Shown in pieces: positions 5,438-8,584 of a stretch of 8,584 bases of DNA (within the stretch, counting starts at the first letter, position 1; every line of letters starts with the position of its first letter). A program made the translations under genes and the position numbers. Under the pieces are notes generated by a model. It saw nothing but the letters and a program-made list of their open reading frames with translations. It had not been told where the DNA came from and searched no databases. Source of the stretch: Sphingomonas sp. UBA1000 (GTDB lineage Bacteria > Pseudomonadota > Alphaproteobacteria > Sphingomonadales > Sphingomonadaceae); contig DBAW01000277.1 in assembly GCA_002291855.1 (NCBI GenBank), forward strand, positions 1-8,584. The letters are read 5' to 3'.

Positions 5438-7504
5438 TCACCAGACCTTGATCCGCGCCTCGGGCGCCAGATAGCCCTTGTCGCCCGGCTTGACGTCAAA
5501 CGCCTTGTACCAGGCATCGAGGTTGCGCACGACATAGGGCCGGAAATGGCTGGGCGTGTGCGGATCGGTGGTCAGCTGCTGGAGCAGCTGCGCCTCGCGA
5601 TATTTGCTGCGCCACACCTGCGCCCAGCCAAGGAAGAAACGCTGATCGCCGGTAAAGCCGTCGATCACCGGGGCCTTCCGCCCGCCAAGCGACAGCTGAT
5701 AGGCGTCATAGGCGACGGTCAGCCCGGCGAGATCGGCAATGTTTTCGCCCAGCGTCAGCGCGCCATTGACCTTGCGGCCCGGAAGCGGCTCATACGCGCC
5801 ATATTGCGCGACCACCCGGTCGGTATAGCCCTTGAACCGGGTCGCGTCCTCGGCGGTCCACCATTCGGCCAGATTGCCGGTCTTGTCGAACTTGCGGCCC
5901 TGATCGTCGAAATGATGGCTGATTTCATGGCCGATCACCGCGCCGATGCCGCCATAATTCACCGCATCATCGGCCTTGGGGTCGAAGAAAGGTGCCTGCA
6001 GGATCGCGGCCGGGAACACGATCTCGTTCATCACCGGGCTGGCATAGGCATTCACCGTCTGCGGCGTCATGCCCCATTCGCTGCGGTCGACCGGCTTGCC
6101 GACCTTGTCCAGCCGCCGCTGATATTCGAACCGCGCCGCGCGTTCGGCATTGCCCAGCAGGTCGCCCGGCCGCACCTCCAGCGTCGAATAATCGCGCCAT
6201 TTGTCCGGATAGCCGATCTTGTAGGTGAAGGCGGCGAGCTTTTCGCGCGCCTGCGCCTTGGTGGCCGGGGCCATCCATTCCAGCCGCTGCAACCGCACGT
6301 CGAACGCGGCGATCAGGTTCTTGACCAGCGTTTCCGCCTTGGCCTTGGCCTCGGGCGGGAAATAGCGGGCGACATAAAGCTCGCCCACCGCTTCACCCAT
6401 CAGCGCATTGGCCAGATCGACGCCGCGCTTCCACCGGTCCTTGAGCTGGGGCGTGCCGGCGAGCACCGTGCCCTTGAACGCGAAATCCTCGGCCACGAAC
6501 GCCTTGGGCAGCATCGGCGCGGCGCGCGAGATCGCGTGGAAGGTCAGATAATCCTGCCAGACGGTGATCGGTTCATCGGCGATCAGCCGCGCGGTGCCGG
6601 CAATCGCGCTCGGCTGCGACACGATCAGCTGCGGCATGTCCAGCCCTGCCGACGACAGGAACAGCCCCCAGTCGATGCCGGGCATGCGGGTGCCAAGCTC
6701 GGCCACCGGCATCGGGTTGTAACGCTTTTCCACCTGGCGCGATTCGGCGCGCGTCCAGTGGGTGGCGGCGATGCGGGTTTCAAGCGCGACGATGCCCGCC
6801 GCCTTCTGCTCGGCCCCGGCAATGCCGGCCAGCGTCAGCATCCGCGCGATGTGCGCCTGATAGGCGCGGCGCGTCTCGACGAACTTCGGGTTCTTGTCGT
6901 CCAGATAATAATCGCGGTCGGGCAGGCCCAGCCCGCCCTGGCCGGCATAGGCGGCATAGCGGCTATTGTCCTTCAGGTCCTGAGCGACGCCCAGCCCGAT
7001 CGGCGACCGCTTGCCCGCGCGCATGCCGTCGCCCAGATAGCGGACCAGATCGGTCTTGCTGGCGAGCGCGGCGATGCGCGCCAGTTCGGGCTGGAGCGGC
7101 GCAATGCCCGCCGCCTCGATCGCCGCTTCGTCCATGAAGCCCTGATAAAGCAGGCCGACCTTGTAGGCGGTGCTGCCGGGCTGGGCCTTGGCCGCGCCTT
7201 CGACGATCTCGCGCGTCCGCTGGTCCGACAGGTCGCGCAGCACGGCAAAGCCACCCCAGCTCGACCGGTCGGCGGGGATCTGGGTGCGGTCGTCCCAGCC
7301 GCCATTGGCGAAGCGGTAGAAATCATCGCCCGGGCGCGCCGCCCGGTCCATGCCATCGGCGTCAAAGCCGAAGCGGCCGAGTTCGGGCCGGTCGGCGGCC
7401 TTCGCCGCGGCGGCCATTGCGGGCGTCACCAGTGCGGGCGCAAGCGGCAGCAGCGCCGCCGTGCAGGCAAGCAGCGCCGCGCGTGCGGCCATGCGGGTCA
7501 TCAT
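5438..7504 (-). CDS. Exported M13 family zinc metallopeptidase (neprilysin/PepO type)
   Basis: A 688-residue zinc endopeptidase that should cut short peptides outside the cytoplasm. Residues 1-31 form a Sec-type signal peptide (positive start, hydrophobic core, likely cleavage after PAMA). The N-terminal M13 domain follows (about 50-430, with PGDDFYRFANGGW), then the catalytic domain. Visible active-site elements are N485-A486-Y487 for substrate binding, zinc ligands H526 and H530 in HEISH with catalytic E527, third ligand E587 and D591 in GENIADLAG, and H649/R655 in HTPSHFRP. Spacings agree with neprilysin (Asn to first His 41, His to Arg 6). The protein ends in the family's VW, but lacks the terminal-region cysteine seen in animal members, as usual for bacteria. 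The start at 7504 is backed by GAGGGGAG (7518-7511) 6 nt upstream; M2 is an alternative. It is convergent with the GST gene and follows the sensor kinase by 121 nt on the same strand. Confidence 0.95.
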   Translation of the reverse strand: MMTRMAARAALLACTAALLPLAPALVTPAMAAAAKAADRPELGRFGFDADGMDRAARPGDDFYRFANGGWDDRTQIPADRSSWGGFAVLRDLSDQRTREIVEGAAKAQPGSTAYKVGLLYQGFMDEAAIEAAGIAPLQPELARIAALASKTDLVRYLGDGMRAGKRSPIGLGVAQDLKDNSRYAAYAGQGGLGLPDRDYYLDDKNPKFVETRRAYQAHIARMLTLAGIAGAEQKAAGIVALETRIAATHWTRAESRQVEKRYNPMPVAELGTRMPGIDWGLFLSSAGLDMPQLIVSQPSAIAGTARLIADEPITVWQDYLTFHAISRAAPMLPKAFVAEDFAFKGTVLAGTPQLKDRWKRGVDLANALMGEAVGELYVARYFPPEAKAKAETLVKNLIAAFDVRLQRLEWMAPATKAQAREKLAAFTYKIGYPDKWRDYSTLEVRPGDLLGNAERAARFEYQRRLDKVGKPVDRSEWGMTPQTVNAYASPVMNEIVFPAAILQAPFFDPKADDAVNYGGIGAVIGHEISHHFDDQGRKFDKTGNLAEWWTAEDATRFKGYTDRVVAQYGAYEPLPGRKVNGALTLGENIADLAGLTVAYDAYQLSLGGRKAPVIDGFTGDQRFFLGWAQVWRSKYREAQLLQQLTTDPHTPSHFRPYVVRNLDAWYKAFDVKPGDKGYLAPEARIKVW

Positions 7505-7510
7505 CTGTCT

Positions 7511-7518
7511 CTCCCCTC
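7511..7518 (-). promoter_or_regulatory. Shine-Dalgarno of the M13 peptidase gene
   Basis: On the minus strand GAGGGGAG is followed by six bases and then the tandem ATG-ATG at 7504. The spacing best fits the first ATG. Confidence 0.65.
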
Positions 7519-7554
7519 GATCATCTGCATGTCTTGATGCGGGTCACGGGTCCC

Positions 7555-7584
7555 CGGTCCGGCAGTCGCCGGGCGCGCGGACCG
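7555..7584. repeat. Inverted repeat in the kinase-M13 gap
   Basis: CGGTCCG (7555-7561) and CGGACCG (7578-7584) are 7-bp complementary arms around a 16-nt centre. An alternative shorter stem, CCGGC/GCCGG (7559-7563 with 7568-7572), overlaps it. No T-run follows on the minus strand. It could be leader structure for the M13 message or a weak end for the kinase transcript; either is inference. Confidence 0.4.
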
Positions 7585-7593
7585 ACGGTGGCG

Positions 7594-7621
7594 ACCATAT
7601 CGCGCCCCGCCCCCCACGCAA
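7594..7621 (-). promoter_or_regulatory. Weak candidate promoter for the M13 gene
   Basis: On the minus strand TTGCGT (7621-7616) and TATGGT (7599-7594) are separated by 16 bp. Matches to the sigma-70 consensus are 3/6 and 4/6. The box lies in the gap between kinase and peptidase, slightly overlapping no coding base of the kinase except its 3' flank, and would give a leader of roughly 80 nt. This is weak and could be chance; read-through from the kinase gene is the alternative. Confidence 0.22.
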
Positions 7622-7625
7622 CGGA

Positions 7626-8584
7626 TCAGTCTGTCGTCGGTCGAACGCCATGGACCATTCGCAGACCGCGCCTTGCGCCCGCGCGCGGCAGGCCCGGCGC
7701 GTCCGCCGCCGGCAGGCGCAGCCGGACGAGCAGCCCGCCCAGATCCTCGCTCTCCTCCAGCGCCACCTGCCCGCCATAGATTTCGGCGACATCGCGCACG
7801 ATGGCGAGGCCAAGGCCGGTGCCGGGCTTGGACGTGTCGAGCCGCGCCCCGCGGTCGAACAGCCGGGCGCGATCCGCCTCGGCAATGCCGGCACCGTCAT
7901 CTTCGACCAGAATCTCGGCGAAATCGCCATCGCGGCGCACGGTGACGAACACGCTGCCGCCGCCATATTTGGCGGCGTTTTCAACCAGATTGCCGATCAG
8001 CTCGTCCAGATCCTGACGCTCAATCCGGACCGCCAGATCGCGCGGCCCGTCGCGGTCGATGCGGACATCGGGGTAAAGCCGCGCGACCGCGCGCTCGACC
8101 GCCTCGATGCTCGGCCAGATCTCGGCCCGGGCATGGGCCTGACCGCGCCGCCCGACCGCGCGGGCGCGGGCGAGATGATGATCGACTTGCCGCCGCATCG
8201 TCCGCGCCTCGCGCACCACCGCTTCGGCCAGATCGGGGGCCTCGGCGGTGGCGGCGTTCATCAGCACGGTGAGCGGCGTCTTGAGCGCATGGGCAAGATT
8301 GCCGGCATGGCGGCGCGCCTCTTCGGCCTGGCGCTCATTATGGGCGATCAGCGCGTTCAGCTCCTCGACCATCGGGGTCAGCTCCTCGGGCAGTGGCTCC
8401 TCGACCCGGCTCGCCTCGCCCGAGCGCATCCGCGCAATCGCCTCGCGCACCTTGCGCAGCGGCAGCAGCCCGTAAAAGGTCTGGAGCGCGGCGAGCACGA
8501 TCAGCCCGAGGCCGAGGGCGGCAAAGCTGCGCACCAGCACGCGGCGCAGCGCGCGGATCTGATCGTTCAGCCCCTTGCGGTCCT
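7626..8584 (-). CDS. PhoQ-like sensor histidine kinase, C-terminal part (5' end outside window)
   Basis: This is the inner-membrane sensor of a two-component system, which autophosphorylates on His and passes phosphate to a response regulator. The frame is open to the right edge, so the sensor domain and first membrane segment are missing. About 319 residues are visible. A membrane segment (RSFAALGLGLIVLAALQTFYGLLP, split here only by reading, codons near 8528-8457) leads into a HAMP-like linker ending in ELTPMVEELNALIAHNERQ. The H-box is NLAHALKTPLT, with the phospho-acceptor His codon at 8289-8291. The ATPase domain has the N-box NLVENAAKYGG (central Asn codon 7977-7979), G1 box DDGAGI (around 7901-7884) and G2 box GTGLGLAIV (around 7824-7798). 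The GTG at 8540 is an internal valine, not the start. No response regulator is in view; in such pairs it usually precedes the kinase, here beyond the right edge. The M13 gene lies 121 nt downstream. The inducing signal is unknown. Confidence 0.94.
   Translation of the reverse strand, partial: DRKGLNDQIRALRRVLVRSFAALGLGLIVLAALQTFYGLLPLRKVREAIARMRSGEASRVEEPLPEELTPMVEELNALIAHNERQAEEARRHAGNLAHALKTPLTVLMNAATAEAPDLAEAVVREARTMRRQVDHHLARARAVGRRGQAHARAEIWPSIEAVERAVARLYPDVRIDRDGPRDLAVRIERQDLDELIGNLVENAAKYGGGSVFVTVRRDGDFAEILVEDDGAGIAEADRARLFDRGARLDTSKPGTGLGLAIVRDVAEIYGGQVALEESEDLGGLLVRLRLPAADAPGLPRAGARRGLRMVHGVRPTTD

Noticed and set aside
7463..7474. Possible lipobox (LLAC) in the M13 signal peptide, suggesting a lipoprotein.
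   Set aside because: Cys14 comes too early, leaving almost no hydrophobic core before it, and Leu at -2 is a poor fit; the later PAMA cleavage site is more convincing.
5546..7537. A 663-codon plus-strand frame opposite the M13 gene.
   Set aside because: Same reasoning: it mirrors a gene with intact M13 motifs and shows only low-complexity, Arg/Gly-rich composition.
1..8584. Search for mobile elements, CRISPR arrays, tRNA/rRNA genes, toxin-antitoxin or defence modules.
   Set aside because: No transposase or integrase motifs, spaced direct repeats, cloverleaf patterns or small paired genes were seen; coding is continuous with familiar families.

Overview
The window is GC-rich chromosomal DNA with dense coding and strong third-position GC bias. 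Protein wording in infB, rbfA, the S9 and M13 peptidases and the PhoQ-like kinase resembles Alphaproteobacteria, most probably the order Sphingomonadales. That placement is from recognition of protein sequence, not from a search.

Layout, left to right. Positions 1-1541 (+) hold the end of a translation operon: the C-terminal 375 residues of infB (cut by the left edge), overlapping by 4 nt with rbfA. Positions 1592-5332 (+) hold three hydrolase or detoxification genes in a row: an exported S9 serine peptidase of the prolyl oligopeptidase/acylaminoacyl peptidase type, a dienelactone hydrolase-family protein with a twin-arginine signal, and a glutathione S-transferase-like protein. The truB gene that often follows rbfA is not present here. 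Positions 5333-5437 lie between convergent genes and contain two GC-rich hairpins; one has a clear intrinsic-terminator form for the minus strand. Positions 5438-7504 (-) encode an exported M13 (neprilysin/PepO-type) zinc metallopeptidase. After a 121-nt gap, positions 7626-8584 (-) encode the C-terminal part of a PhoQ-like sensor histidine kinase, cut by the right edge. Its response regulator, if it has one, would lie just beyond that edge.

How the genes fit together: infB and rbfA act in translation initiation and 30S maturation. The S9 and M13 enzymes both carry export signals and would degrade peptides or peptide signals in the cell envelope. The DLH-like protein also looks exported, while the GST is cytoplasmic. 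The sensor kinase lies upstream of the M13 gene on the same strand, which makes control of that gene by the two-component system possible but unproven.

I found no mobile element, CRISPR array, tRNA, rRNA or phage gene. The window reads as ordinary core or near-core chromosome. The observations below are mostly about start sites, leader structures, gene order and active-site variants, not a new system.
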